Shown in pieces: positions 1-7,900 of a stretch of 9,602 bases of DNA. The notes beneath the pieces are model-generated. The model was not told the DNA's origin. It made no database searches and saw only the letters and a list, made by a program, of their open reading frames with translations. The translations under genes and the position numbers were made by a program. This stretch comes from Psychromonas sp. (GTDB taxonomy: Bacteria > Pseudomonadota > Gammaproteobacteria > Enterobacterales > Psychromonadaceae). The first letter of the stretch is position 1; every line of letters starts with the position of its first letter. The stretch is taken from positions 1-9,602 of the forward strand of contig JAGLDN010000023.1 in the NCBI GenBank assembly GCA_023145575.1. The letters are read 5' to 3'.

Positions 1-174
1 CAGCTCTGCGTTATAACATTCGAAAACGGAGTAACCAATAAAATATTAATGTACAGTCGTTAATGCGACGGCTCGACGATTAGCATCGCTAATCGTTAAT
101 AGACCTGCTGTTATGCTTTGATCTGATATCCGAGCTAAAGCCTGATCAAGCATAATGAAGTATCACGAGTATAA
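1..174 (+). repeat. MITE-like intergenic element, copy A (left part outside window)
   Basis: This is a member of the repeat family described at 1045-1642, 3120-3357 and 4480-4876. The conserved box ending GGAGTAACC lies at 28-36. A hairpin follows at 75-97 (arms GACGATTAGC and GCTAATCGTT, loop ATC, ten pairs with one G.T), and a degenerate terminal repeat ends in GAGTATAA at 167-174. Box-to-hairpin is 38 nt and hairpin-to-end is 76 nt, as in the other copies. The stretch after the hairpin aligns by eye with the same part of copy B1 (TTATGCTTT against TTGTGCCTT, GATATCCGAGCTAAA against GATATTCGATCTAAA). The left end is not in the window. No gene was found here. Confidence 0.7.
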
Positions 175-289
175 TTAGGAAGAAACATGCTTCAATGATT
201 ATTAATATAGCATCTTTGTACAATTTTCCTTGCTGATTTTACATTTCAAAGTAACATAAGCGTAAATAGAACTCAACGAGTCTCAAACG

Positions 290-1012
290 ATGGGAAGAGC
301 ATACCAAAACCGTAAAGAATCAATGGCTAAAACCGCTGGTGCAAAAACTAAAATATATTCAAAGTACGGTAAAGAGATCTATGTGTGTGCTAAAAATGGC
401 GGATTTGATCCTGATAACAACTTATCATTACGCCGTTTAATTGATAGCGCTAAAAAAGATCAAGTACCGACCCATGTAATTGATCGCGCAATCGAAAAAG
501 CAAAAGGTGGGGGGGGGGAAGACTACGAACGAGCAACTTACGAAGGCTTTGGCCCCGGCGGTTGTGCGGTTATTATTGATTGTTTAACAGATAATAACAA
601 ACGAACTTGGACTGATGTACGAAACTGTTTTATGAAAACAGACGCTAAAATAGGATCAGTTGGCACAGTTTCTCATATGTTTGAGCATCAAGCTGTTTTC
701 GTTTTTAAAGGCGAAGATGATGAAACAATACTTGAAGATCTTATGATGGCAGAGGTTGATGTTATTGATATTGAGGTGCAAGACGGTAACATCACTGTAT
801 TTTGTCCACATACCGAATTTTATAAAGCAAAAACAACCTTACACACGCAATATCCTGAACTTAAAATTGATATTGAAGAAATTACCTTTGTACCACAATC
901 AGATACTGATATTACACCAGAGAATATTGATAAATTTAACAAATTTATCAATATGTTAGAAGATTGTGACGATGTACAAAATATCTACCACAATGCGGTA
1001 TTACCTGAGTAA
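290..1012 (+). CDS. yeeN: YebC/PmpR (TACO1) family protein, YeeN type
   Basis: This 240-residue protein belongs to the YebC/TACO1 family, annotated either as DNA-binding regulators or, more recently, as ribosome-associated translation factors that help at proline-rich stalls; its target cannot be told from sequence. It fits the YeeN branch better than classical YebC: it starts MGR rather than MAGHSKW, and carries KIYSKYGKEIY (21-31), the HVIDRAIEKAKGGGG block (62-76) and YEGFGPGG (84-91). The acidic MLEDCDDVQNIYHNA ending (222-236) is also typical. Length is normal. The ATG at 290 is preferred because MGR starts are usual in this branch; the upstream Shine-Dalgarno is weak (CGAG at 277-280). 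A weak promoter (TTGCTG at 230, AACATA at 253) is possible. The gene stands alone between repeat elements. The GGGG residues are encoded through a run of ten G. Confidence 0.93.
   Translation: MGRAYQNRKESMAKTAGAKTKIYSKYGKEIYVCAKNGGFDPDNNLSLRRLIDSAKKDQVPTHVIDRAIEKAKGGGGEDYERATYEGFGPGGCAVIIDCLTDNNKRTWTDVRNCFMKTDAKIGSVGTVSHMFEHQAVFVFKGEDDETILEDLMMAEVDVIDIEVQDGNITVFCPHTEFYKAKTTLHTQYPELKIDIEEITFVPQSDTDITPENIDKFNKFINMLEDCDDVQNIYHNAVLPE
509..518 (+). repeat. Ten-G homopolymer inside the yeeN coding sequence
   Basis: Ten consecutive G residues encode most of glycines 73-76 (GGT GGG GGG GGG, then GAA). The residues are conserved in the family, but the all-G codon choice is striking in an AT-rich gene. 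Tracts of this length are prone to slippage. A gain or loss of one base would break the frame about a third of the way into the protein. Confidence 0.9.
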
Positions 1013-1044
1013 TTTTATCATTTTTCGTAAAGCATTCTTGCTGA

Positions 1045-1223
1045 TATATACTCATGATATTTCAATATGAAAAGTCAGTATGACAATTTGTACCGAGTGA
1101 GTAGACCTAAATTTTCCCTCACGATGACTAACTGCGTTAATCTTTGATAGATCGAATATTGTGCCTTTCCTTGATATTCGATCTAAAAGTAGACATTGCA
1201 TCATTACGACACATAGGTATATA
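1045..1223 (+). repeat. MITE-like intergenic element, copy B1 (shortened)
   Basis: The left end TATATACTCATGATAT starts at 1045, 32 nt after the yeeN stop. The right end ACACATAGGTATATA finishes at 1223. The two ends are inverted repeats of one another in the form TATATACYYATG. A degraded conserved box (GAGTAGACC, ending 1107) and a degraded hairpin (GACTAACTGCGTTAATC, near 1126-1142) are present but only about 16 nt apart instead of 37-39, so this copy seems internally deleted. The hairpin-to-end distance (about 78-81 nt) is conserved. I see no gene in it. Confidence 0.65.
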
Positions 1224-1642
1224 CTCATGTTACATTGAAATACAACGTCAAATCGGTAAATTATTCCATGATCCGAGATATCAAATTGCCCTATCGATGA
1301 TTGAATAAGTTAATCACACAAGGGCGAATTAAAATAAAGACTTTAATCCCTAACGAGTTGCTCGAAATCGAAATTTTTTAACTTTGTTGATTGATGCAAG
1401 TGACCAAGACCTGAGTGTCACCTGCTCGGGTTATTATGACAACAATCGTTTATTATGAAAACAAACCAGCCCCGTAACAACAATTGAACAGGGAGTAACC
1501 AGTTAATAATTAACATTTACTCATTAATTCTACCGAAAATGGTTAGCGCAGCTAACCGTTGATAGTGAAATGTTGTGTCTTGACCTGACCTGACCTCCAT
1601 GCTAATGGCGGACATTGCAACTTTACGTCACATGGGTATATA
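1218..1642 (+). repeat. MITE-like intergenic element, copy B2 (longest and best preserved)
   Basis: The left end TATATACTCATGTTAC (1218-1233) pairs with the right end GTCACATGGGTATATA (1627-1642) as a terminal inverted repeat. The first TATATA is shared with the right end of copy B1. The box GGGAGTAACC lies at 1491-1500 and is preceded by CGTAACAACAATTGAACA. A hairpin follows at 1538-1560 (arms AATGGTTAGC and GCTAACCGTT, loop GCA), 37 nt from the box and 82 nt from the right end. TGACC is repeated three times at 1581-1595. The left half (1234-1470) has no open frame of note and no clear match to the other copies. Confidence 0.72.
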
Positions 1643-1646
1643 ACAA

Positions 1647-1676
1647 TTCGTGCTCAAATACACCCGTTAATATAAT
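1647..1676 (+). promoter_or_regulatory. Candidate sigma-70 promoter of asnS
   Basis: A perfect -10 box TATAAT lies at 1671-1676. The best -35 at this distance is a poor TTCGTG at 1647-1652 (18-nt spacer). This would give a leader of about 35 nt before the asnS start. It lies entirely in the 75 nt between the end of repeat copy B2 and asnS, so the repeat sits directly upstream. The -10 is convincing; the -35 is not. Confidence 0.5.
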
Positions 1677-1717
1677 TTTAACCCACTTATAAGCTAAAAA
1701 AAGGAGCATAATTAACC

Positions 1718-3118
1718 ATGTCAAAGATTAAGATTGTTGATATTTTTAACAGAAAATATCCTACTGGATCACAAGTAACAGTTCATGGATGGATCCGCAC
1801 TCGCCGCGATTCAAAAGCTGGTATTTCATTTTTAACTATTTATGATGGATCTTGTTTTTCGCCTATCCAAGCCGTTGTACCAAATACCTTAGAAAACTAT
1901 GTTAGTGATGTACAAAATTTAACCGCTGGTTGTAGCGTAAAAGTAGTAGGACAATTAGTTGAAAGCCAAGGTAAAGGGCAAGAGTTTGAAATTCAAGTAA
2001 CAAATATTGTCGTTTATGGATTTGTCGAAGATCCTGACACTTATCCCATATCAGCAAAACGTCACAGCATTGAATATTTAAGAGAGCATGCTCATCTACG
2101 CCCCCGTACAAACATCATTGGCGCAGTAACGCGTGTTCGCAACTGTTTATCACATGCAATACATAATTTTTTTTATGATAATGGTTATAACTGGATCAGC
2201 ACACCTATCATTACAGGGAGTAACTGTGAAGGCGCAGGAGATATGTTTCGCGTCAGTACGCTTGATATGGAAAATTTACCAAGAACTGCACAAGGCGGAG
2301 TAGATTACAAACAAGATTTTTTTGCTAAAGAAACATTTTTAACTGTTTCAGGGCAATTAAACGCTGAAACATATGCCTGCTCACTTTCTAACGTTTATAC
2401 TTTTGGACCTACCTTTAGAGCCGAAAATTCCCATACTTCGCGACACCTTGCTGAATTTTGGATGGTGGAGCCTGAAATTGCATTCGCCGATCTAGAAGAT
2501 GCTGCGCAACTTGCTGAAAACTTGTTAAAATATGTATGCAAAGCAGTACTCAAAGAGCGCGCAGATGATATGGCTTTTTTTACACAACGCATTGATAAAA
2601 ATTCAATAAAACGTTTAGAAACCATTATCAATTCAGTGTTTGTACACATGGATTACACAGATGCAATTGAAATCTTAAAGAATTGTAAAAAGAAATTTGA
2701 ATACCCAGTACAATGGGGAATTGATCTTCACTCTGAACACGAGCGTTACTTAGCTGAAGAGCATATTGGCGCACCCATTATATTAAAAAACTATCCCAAA
2801 GACATTAAAGCCTTCTACATGAAATTAAATGAAGATGGGAAAACAGTAGCCGCAATGGACGTTTTAGCGCCTGGCATAGGTGAAATTATTGGCGGAAGTC
2901 AACGTGAAGAAAATCTTGAGGCTCTTGATAAACGCCTTAAAGAGATGGGACTTGATCAATCAGATTATACTTGGTACCGCGATTTGCGTAAGTACGGTAC
3001 AGTGCCGCATGCTGGATTTGGTCTTGGTTTCGAACGGCTTGTTTCATATGTAACAGGCGTTCAAAATATCCGTGACGTGATTGCATTTCCACGCGCACCA
3101 GGCAGTGCTGATTTTTAA
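1718..3118 (+). CDS. asnS: Asparaginyl-tRNA synthetase (class IIb)
   Basis: AsnRS charges tRNA-Asn with asparagine in the cytoplasm, using ATP. The 466 residues are the normal bacterial length. An N-terminal OB-fold anticodon-binding domain covers about residues 15-105 (VHGWIRTRRDSK at 22-33). The class II catalytic domain follows. Motif 2 is FRAENSHTSRHLAEF (233-247) followed by WMVEPE. Motif 3 is GFGLGFERL (433-441), whose Arg contacts ATP. The C-terminus, VIAFPRAPGSADF, is of the usual type. The asparagine-type catalytic signatures distinguish it from AspRS and LysRS. The ATG at 1718 has a good AAGGAG at 1701-1706, although with a long 11-nt spacer. It is monocistronic in this window. A repeat element begins one base after the stop codon, yet the protein end is intact. 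I see no classical terminator before that element. Confidence 0.98.
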   Translation: MSKIKIVDIFNRKYPTGSQVTVHGWIRTRRDSKAGISFLTIYDGSCFSPIQAVVPNTLENYVSDVQNLTAGCSVKVVGQLVESQGKGQEFEIQVTNIVVYGFVEDPDTYPISAKRHSIEYLREHAHLRPRTNIIGAVTRVRNCLSHAIHNFFYDNGYNWISTPIITGSNCEGAGDMFRVSTLDMENLPRTAQGGVDYKQDFFAKETFLTVSGQLNAETYACSLSNVYTFGPTFRAENSHTSRHLAEFWMVEPEIAFADLEDAAQLAENLLKYVCKAVLKERADDMAFFTQRIDKNSIKRLETIINSVFVHMDYTDAIEILKNCKKKFEYPVQWGIDLHSEHERYLAEEHIGAPIILKNYPKDIKAFYMKLNEDGKTVAAMDVLAPGIGEIIGGSQREENLEALDKRLKEMGLDQSDYTWYRDLRKYGTVPHAGFGLGFERLVSYVTGVQNIRDVIAFPRAPGSADF

Positions 3119-3119
3119 T

Positions 3120-3357
3120 GATATCCCCATGTGACTGAAAAATAAAACATCAAGCGCGAACTCGATGATCAGAACTAAGATGCAACATTCGACTTATCAA
3201 CGATTAGATACGCTAATCGCTGATCTAACGATTTAACGGACGATGTTAATTATTGATGGGTTACTCCCTTTTCGATTGTTGTAACGCAAGATCTGCCATT
3301 TTTTCATAATAAATCGTGCCCAAGCCTGATAAAGCATCTCGAAGTAATATGAGTATA
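3120..3357 (-). repeat. MITE-like intergenic element, copy C (inverted)
   Basis: Read on the minus strand, this copy has the same order as B2. The box GGGAGTAACC lies at 3259-3268, preceded by CGTTACAACAATCGAAAA; the CGATTTATTATGAAAA upstream of it also matches B2. A hairpin follows at 3201-3219 (CGATTAG and CTAATCG, 5-nt loop), 39 nt away. The terminal repeat is GTCACATGGGGATATC, ending at 3120, 81 nt from the hairpin. The opposite end, GTAATATGAGTATAGA (3344-3359), is the other inverted repeat. The element starts one base after the asnS TAA. The remaining 3358-3592 is AT-rich with no gene. Confidence 0.72.
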
Positions 3358-3592
3358 GATGCATGATACCTCAAAACAACGTTGCAAAAAAAATAAAACC
3401 ATCTTAATGATTAATATTACACATATTTTTGCTCTCACTTACATACGACCCAATAAGAATTTTGTAGATATAAGCTTAAGTTCACAAAAACAAATAACAC
3501 ATTAATAACAGCCATTAAATAAGTGTAAAATAACCTAAAGTAAATTAGTATTTTAATAGTTCAGAGCAATCATTTGAATAAAGAAATACACA

Positions 3593-4342
3593 ATGAAAAT
3601 TAAAAACAAATTACAACTCGCTTTATTCTGCAGCCTCGTTATCTTATTAACTGCCTGTGGTGGAAAGTCTAGTAATGACCCGCCAGCGCCAGGGCCAACG
3701 CCAGGGCCTACGCCAAAAGAAGCGGGGATACTCGGAACTTGGACTACGGGATGTCAAATATCACTAGGTACTTCAGGTTACCCTAACGGTTATCATTATA
3801 TAAAAAACTATACTTTTATGGAATCTAAAACGGCAAGTGGCTCTAAGAATGAACTCGAAGCAATTATTATGTTTTTTGCGAATGATATTTCAGGTGGAGA
3901 TAAGTGTAAGCATGATGACAGTATGTTTTACAGCGATGAAGTAGGGTTTATAACATTGGGTAAAGTGACTGATAAGGGATCGGCAGATGAGCATACCGAT
4001 ATAAATATCAACAACAGACTGATAAACATCATGCTACTGCATCCAAAAATAGTAGAATCATTTAACAAAGGTGAGTACATCGGTAAAATATATGGTCTCT
4101 ATGGGATAACTGGCTGGCAGATGTCTGAAATCGTCAACCTTACTGGTCTAGCTACTGAAACAGAAAGCGCTAATGAAAACTTTAACATTGGTAAAATATT
4201 GCCTGATATTTTTCAAGTTTCCAAAATTACTGTTAAGGGTAAACCTATTACAGTGCTAAAAACAGGTGATCAAGGTGGAGATAAAGATGCGAATGGTCGA
4301 CCTATGACGCTTGGTACAATATATTTAAAAAAAATAAATTAA
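3593..4342 (+). CDS. Small Pro-linker lipoprotein, function unknown
   Basis: This 249-residue protein has a clear lipoprotein signal: KIKNK, a hydrophobic stretch (about 7-19) and lipobox LTAC with Cys22. The +2 residue is Gly, not Asp, so the outer membrane is the likely destination by the usual Lol rule. A low-complexity linker, PPAPGPTPGPTP (30-41), leads to a globular domain starting GILGTWTTGCQ (45-55). Cys54 and Cys105 are the only cysteines after the lipidated one, so a periplasmic disulfide is possible. The GTWxxxC opening resembles small lipocalin-like or uncharacterised lipoprotein domains of marine gammaproteobacteria, but I do not recognise the family and assign no function. The ribosome site is weak (AAAGAA at 3579-3584). 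It is not in an operon: repeat copy C lies upstream and a strong terminator follows. Confidence 0.85.
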   Translation: MKIKNKLQLALFCSLVILLTACGGKSSNDPPAPGPTPGPTPKEAGILGTWTTGCQISLGTSGYPNGYHYIKNYTFMESKTASGSKNELEAIIMFFANDISGGDKCKHDDSMFYSDEVGFITLGKVTDKGSADEHTDININNRLINIMLLHPKIVESFNKGEYIGKIYGLYGITGWQMSEIVNLTGLATETESANENFNIGKILPDIFQVSKITVKGKPITVLKTGDQGGDKDANGRPMTLGTIYLKKIN

Positions 4343-4388
4343 GCCTGCTAACTAGCAATAATTTATAAAAACGATCAAGTCTTAATAT

Positions 4389-4416
4389 AATAAGGGATGG
4401 ATCCATCCCTTATTTT
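4389..4416 (+). terminator. Rho-independent terminator after the lipoprotein gene
   Basis: A perfect 26-nt palindrome (4389-4414) has half AATAAGGGATGGA and its exact complement, folding as a GC-containing stem with GATC at its tip. It is followed by a short T run (4413-4416). It lies 46 nt after the lipoprotein stop. The weak T tail makes it less than ideal, but the symmetry is unlikely to be chance. It might also act on the other strand. Confidence 0.72.
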
Positions 4417-4479
4417 AAATTTAATCCGTGCTAATTTGTAAGCATATTAAGTGAGACTAAAACAACACCAGCCTTCCGT

Positions 4480-4876
4480 TATATATCCGTTATCAATCAA
4501 AATGCAAAATATAGCAAGCTGTGAGGTCAACAGATTCTAGACGACAAATTGAAGATCTAACGAGTTAAATCAATAATTGTCAACAACGCATATGTTTGCC
4601 TCAACGCTGGCCCATTGGGTCGCAGCTCGAAAACTAATAAAGTTTAAATAAGGCTTTTTTTATTTAAACTACGGCAATTAATTAACGTAGTTAATTAATG
4701 AGTAGATCGCGTTGCAGTATTCGATAAGGGCTAACCATTAAAGTTTAAATATCTGTTCATGTAAACTACCTGCAAACGATTGCGAAGCCAATCGTTGAGA
4801 TGTCATCAAACTGCGCCTTGCCTTAGTGTCCGAACTGACGACTAAATAAAGTACTTTGATTAGTAACGGGTATAGA
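4480..4876 (+). repeat. MITE-like element, copy D, with 26-bp terminal inverted repeats
   Basis: The left end at 4480-4505 (TATATATCCGTTATCAATC...) and the reverse complement of 4851-4876 (TCTATACCCGTTACTAATC...) agree at 20 of 26 positions by hand count. Inside are the box GGGCTAACC (4728-4736, preceded by GCGTTGCAGTATTCGATAA) and, 38 nt on, a hairpin at 4775-4796 (AACGATTG and CAATCGTT). The end lies about 80 nt after the hairpin. The stretch CTGCGCCTTGCCTTAGTG (4811-4828) aligns with TTGTGCCTTTCCTTGA in B1. No gene was found in 4415-4911. Confidence 0.75.
4641..4699. repeat. Two consecutive perfect inverted repeats inside element D
   Basis: AGTTTAAATAA at 4641-4651 pairs exactly with TTATTTAAACT at 4660-4670 across a T-rich loop. 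Next, ATTAATTAAC at 4677-4686 pairs exactly with GTTAATTAAT at 4690-4699 across GTA. Both are AT-rich stems. They are unique to this copy and lie about 240 nt beyond the rhs stop, so they could end rhs transcription, but a T tail on the proper side is not clear. Confidence 0.6.
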
Positions 4877-4887
4877 CTTCCCCCAGT

Positions 4888-4903
4888 ATAATATGGGTAT
4901 ATA
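4888..4903. repeat. Solo terminal repeat between element D and the rhs stop
   Basis: The sequence ATAATATGGGTATATA matches the terminal repeat form GTMAYATGRGTATATA of the family. It is a second, outer end, beyond the end of element D at 4876. It may be the trace of a nested or lost element. Its outer edge is 8 nt from the rhs stop codon. Confidence 0.5.
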
Positions 4904-4911
4904 TCCTGGCA

Positions 4912-7900
4912 CTACAAACCAAATGGCACGATCCAGTTAACTGGATCTGCTAAGTATTGGTAAAGGTTTATGCCTCCCGCTAGCCCAATTGGATTTTGCT
5001 GGATAAAACGCTCTTGATGTGAGCAATAATAACGAAAACGATTGTAATGTAAAGACGATTCAACATCAAAATACTGACCTTGAAAACGCAGTGGGTTATT
5101 TATTTTATTTTGGATTGTGCACTCCTTACTGTCAAGTTCACAACCAAAAACGTCGCTGTTATTTTGCCATACTATTTGCTGGTTTTTGTCGGTTAAATAA
5201 ATTGGCGTACCGAGTTGGTCAAGATGATAATAATATACTTCACCTTGATCTATTAATGCAATAGGTAAAAATGTATCAGGATGGTAAATGTACCAGCGGT
5301 ACGCTCCTTTACTGAATTCACCAATGAGTTGGTTGCCGTCCCACATATACTCGATTTTGCCTGCTTCGGTAATTTTAGCACTTCGTCTGCCTAGGGCATC
5401 ATAATGATAATGGCTGAGTTTGCCGTTAACGTTAATATAGCACAGTTGATTTAAACCATTAAAACTGCGGTTTTGTAAATAACCTGCCGCTGTACTTTTT
5501 ATTTGGTTACCACATCCATCATAAATATAATCGCGACCTTTAAAACTAATCAGGCGATCATGCTCTATACAGACTTCCTGCTGTTTTGTATCCAACGTAT
5601 AAATACCTTGTGGATCACCAAAAGCACTCCACGAGTATACTTTACTGTTACATTTTTTATTGCTATCGCTTTGTGTAGGATCCGTAACATCACAACGTAT
5701 TAATTGTCTTAATACGTTATAAGTATAAGAGTGTTCAATGCTTTTACTCGACTCATTAACACGCAATAATTCATTGCTTTTTACTAATTGATTTAAGGCA
5801 TTATAGGAGTATCGGCGTTGTTGTAAATAAACGCTATTTGCTGGTGAATTTTGTGTTTTACTCTCCCAGCGTTGCTCAATTAAACATGATTGCGCATCAA
5901 ATGCTTGTTCTAACAAAAGTCCATTGCCTTGATGTAGCTTTGTTGGCAACTTTAAACTGTTATAGTTTAAATTTAATACTCGTTGTTTCATTCCACTTGA
6001 TAAACTTAAGTTTATCTGCCTTAATAGCCCGTTTTTATCATATTGATAATGCAGTAGACTGCTATCAGGCAGCATTATACAACTGCGCTGGCCTTGCCGA
6101 TCATAATTATAATTAAACCTGTGATGATCATGTTTACTTTGACTAATTTTCCCATTACGATGATAAACAAGCTCGATTTTACAGTCACTATTATAGGCAA
6201 GCTTCACGCGCCCAAGTTTATCATACTGATAAACGTTATGGTGATTAAAATTGCATTGTACATTTGTTTTAACCGCGTGTTGATCAACTATCTGCCCTCG
6301 TTTATTACGTCGAAATTCAACAAGGCGATCCTTACCATCTTTAATGCTGATAAGGTTATCTAACTCATCATATTGGTAATGTTGTACGCGCCCATCAAAG
6401 CCAGTGATTTGTGTAGGTTGTTGGGTGGGACTGTATTTTATATAGTAATTCGCTTCATCACATCGTTCAATATTTGTTAAGTTGAGGTGATTATCGTATT
6501 GATACTTAACCCAACTGCCATCGGCAAATGTTATTTTATTCGGCTGAGAAAGTCCCGCATAATCATAATAGGTAATGTGGCCTAAAGTATCTTGTAAAAC
6601 GCTTAAACGTCCTGACTTATCATATTCATAACGGCTCATTTTCGCGTCTTTTCGCCCTTGTTGATAAGTATGTTGTTCAACAATTTGACCACTTTTATTT
6701 CGACAATATTCGATAGTTAAATTTTGTGCATCACAGACAGCATTTAAGCGCCCTAATCCATCGTAACTGTAACGTGTGATTTTATCCGCAACTTTTTGTG
6801 CTAATAAATCACCTTGATCGCTCCATTGTAATTCAGTACAAATGCCATTAATATCTATTTTTTTAGATAATAAACCTTTATCGTTATATTTAAGGTAGGC
6901 TTTTCGTCCTTCAGGGTTTGTCTCTGATAATAATCGCCCTGATGGCGTAAAATGGCGTTTAAATTTACGCCCAAGTGCGTCTGTTGTCATGATGTGTTTA
7001 TCAAAGTTATTGTATAAAAACTGTTCTTTACTACCGTCGGTTTCTATTTGCTCCGTGAGTTTCCCTGCATCATTATAAATAAAACGCGTTATTTGATTTT
7101 GAGCATTGATTTGCTGTATTTTGCGGTTCTGAGCATCATATTGATAGGTCGTTTGGTACCCGCGAGCATTAATAAAACGGGTAAGTAATCCATTGTCATC
7201 ATGATAATAAAACTCCGTATGACCTAAAACATCAGTCCGACTGCTTTTATTTCCATCATAATCAAAGGTGTAATGATAAGCGCCAGTGTCTCCCCATTGC
7301 TGTCTACATTTAGCATTTTCGTCATCTCCTAGCCATTCGAAATAATGACAAAAACCCGAAGCGAGAATACGCTTATCTAGTAATCCACAGGCGAGATATT
7401 TATAACGCTCAGTAATATTATTACTGTCAGTTGCTATAATTAAAGTGCCTGATAAATTAAATTGATAACATGCAAGTGGCTCGGGTAATAATTTCTCTTG
7501 ACCTTCCTCGTCAATGATATGAGGTACAATACGTATAATATGATCCATGCTATTATAGAACAATGTAATGCCACGTCTTGGGCTACAAGAAATGCGGGTT
7601 AAAAGATTCTTATTATCGTAACTAAGTTGCAGAGCAGAGCCCATGTCATTATTGATGGTTGTCAAAAGCCACTGATCATTTATTTTATTAAAATTCCAAT
7701 ACCCTTCATTGGGGTGGATGAGTATGTAGCAATCTGATCGAGCAAATAACAGGGCTAATCCAGTACTTGCGTGATGGCTAGTCTCCCCTAATTTCATCCT
7801 ATCAAAGGTAAAGCTATCGCCGTATTGGTCGATGAATTCCATCCAATGATGTCCAAGCACTTTAGGGCCAACCTTGGGTGGTGGTGTATAACGCTCATGC

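Noticed and set aside
1902..2649. Two short minus-strand frames inside asnS
   Set aside because: They lie wholly within a strongly conserved gene on the other strand and have no independent support.
4641..4670. The AT-rich inverted repeat as the rhs terminator
   Set aside because: It is about 240 nt beyond the stop, has no GC in the stem and belongs to element D. It is kept only as a repeat.
75..4796. The hairpin repeats as integron attC sites
   Set aside because: No paired attC core boxes and no integrase are seen, and copies lie in both orientations. The TA-type terminal inverted repeats and internal spacing fit a transposon-derived element better.
4738..4911. A 57-codon open stretch in frame after the rhs TAG, as a possible read-through toxin tip
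   Set aside because: It lies in the tail of element D and the solo end, has no recognisable motif, and is much shorter than usual Rhs toxins.
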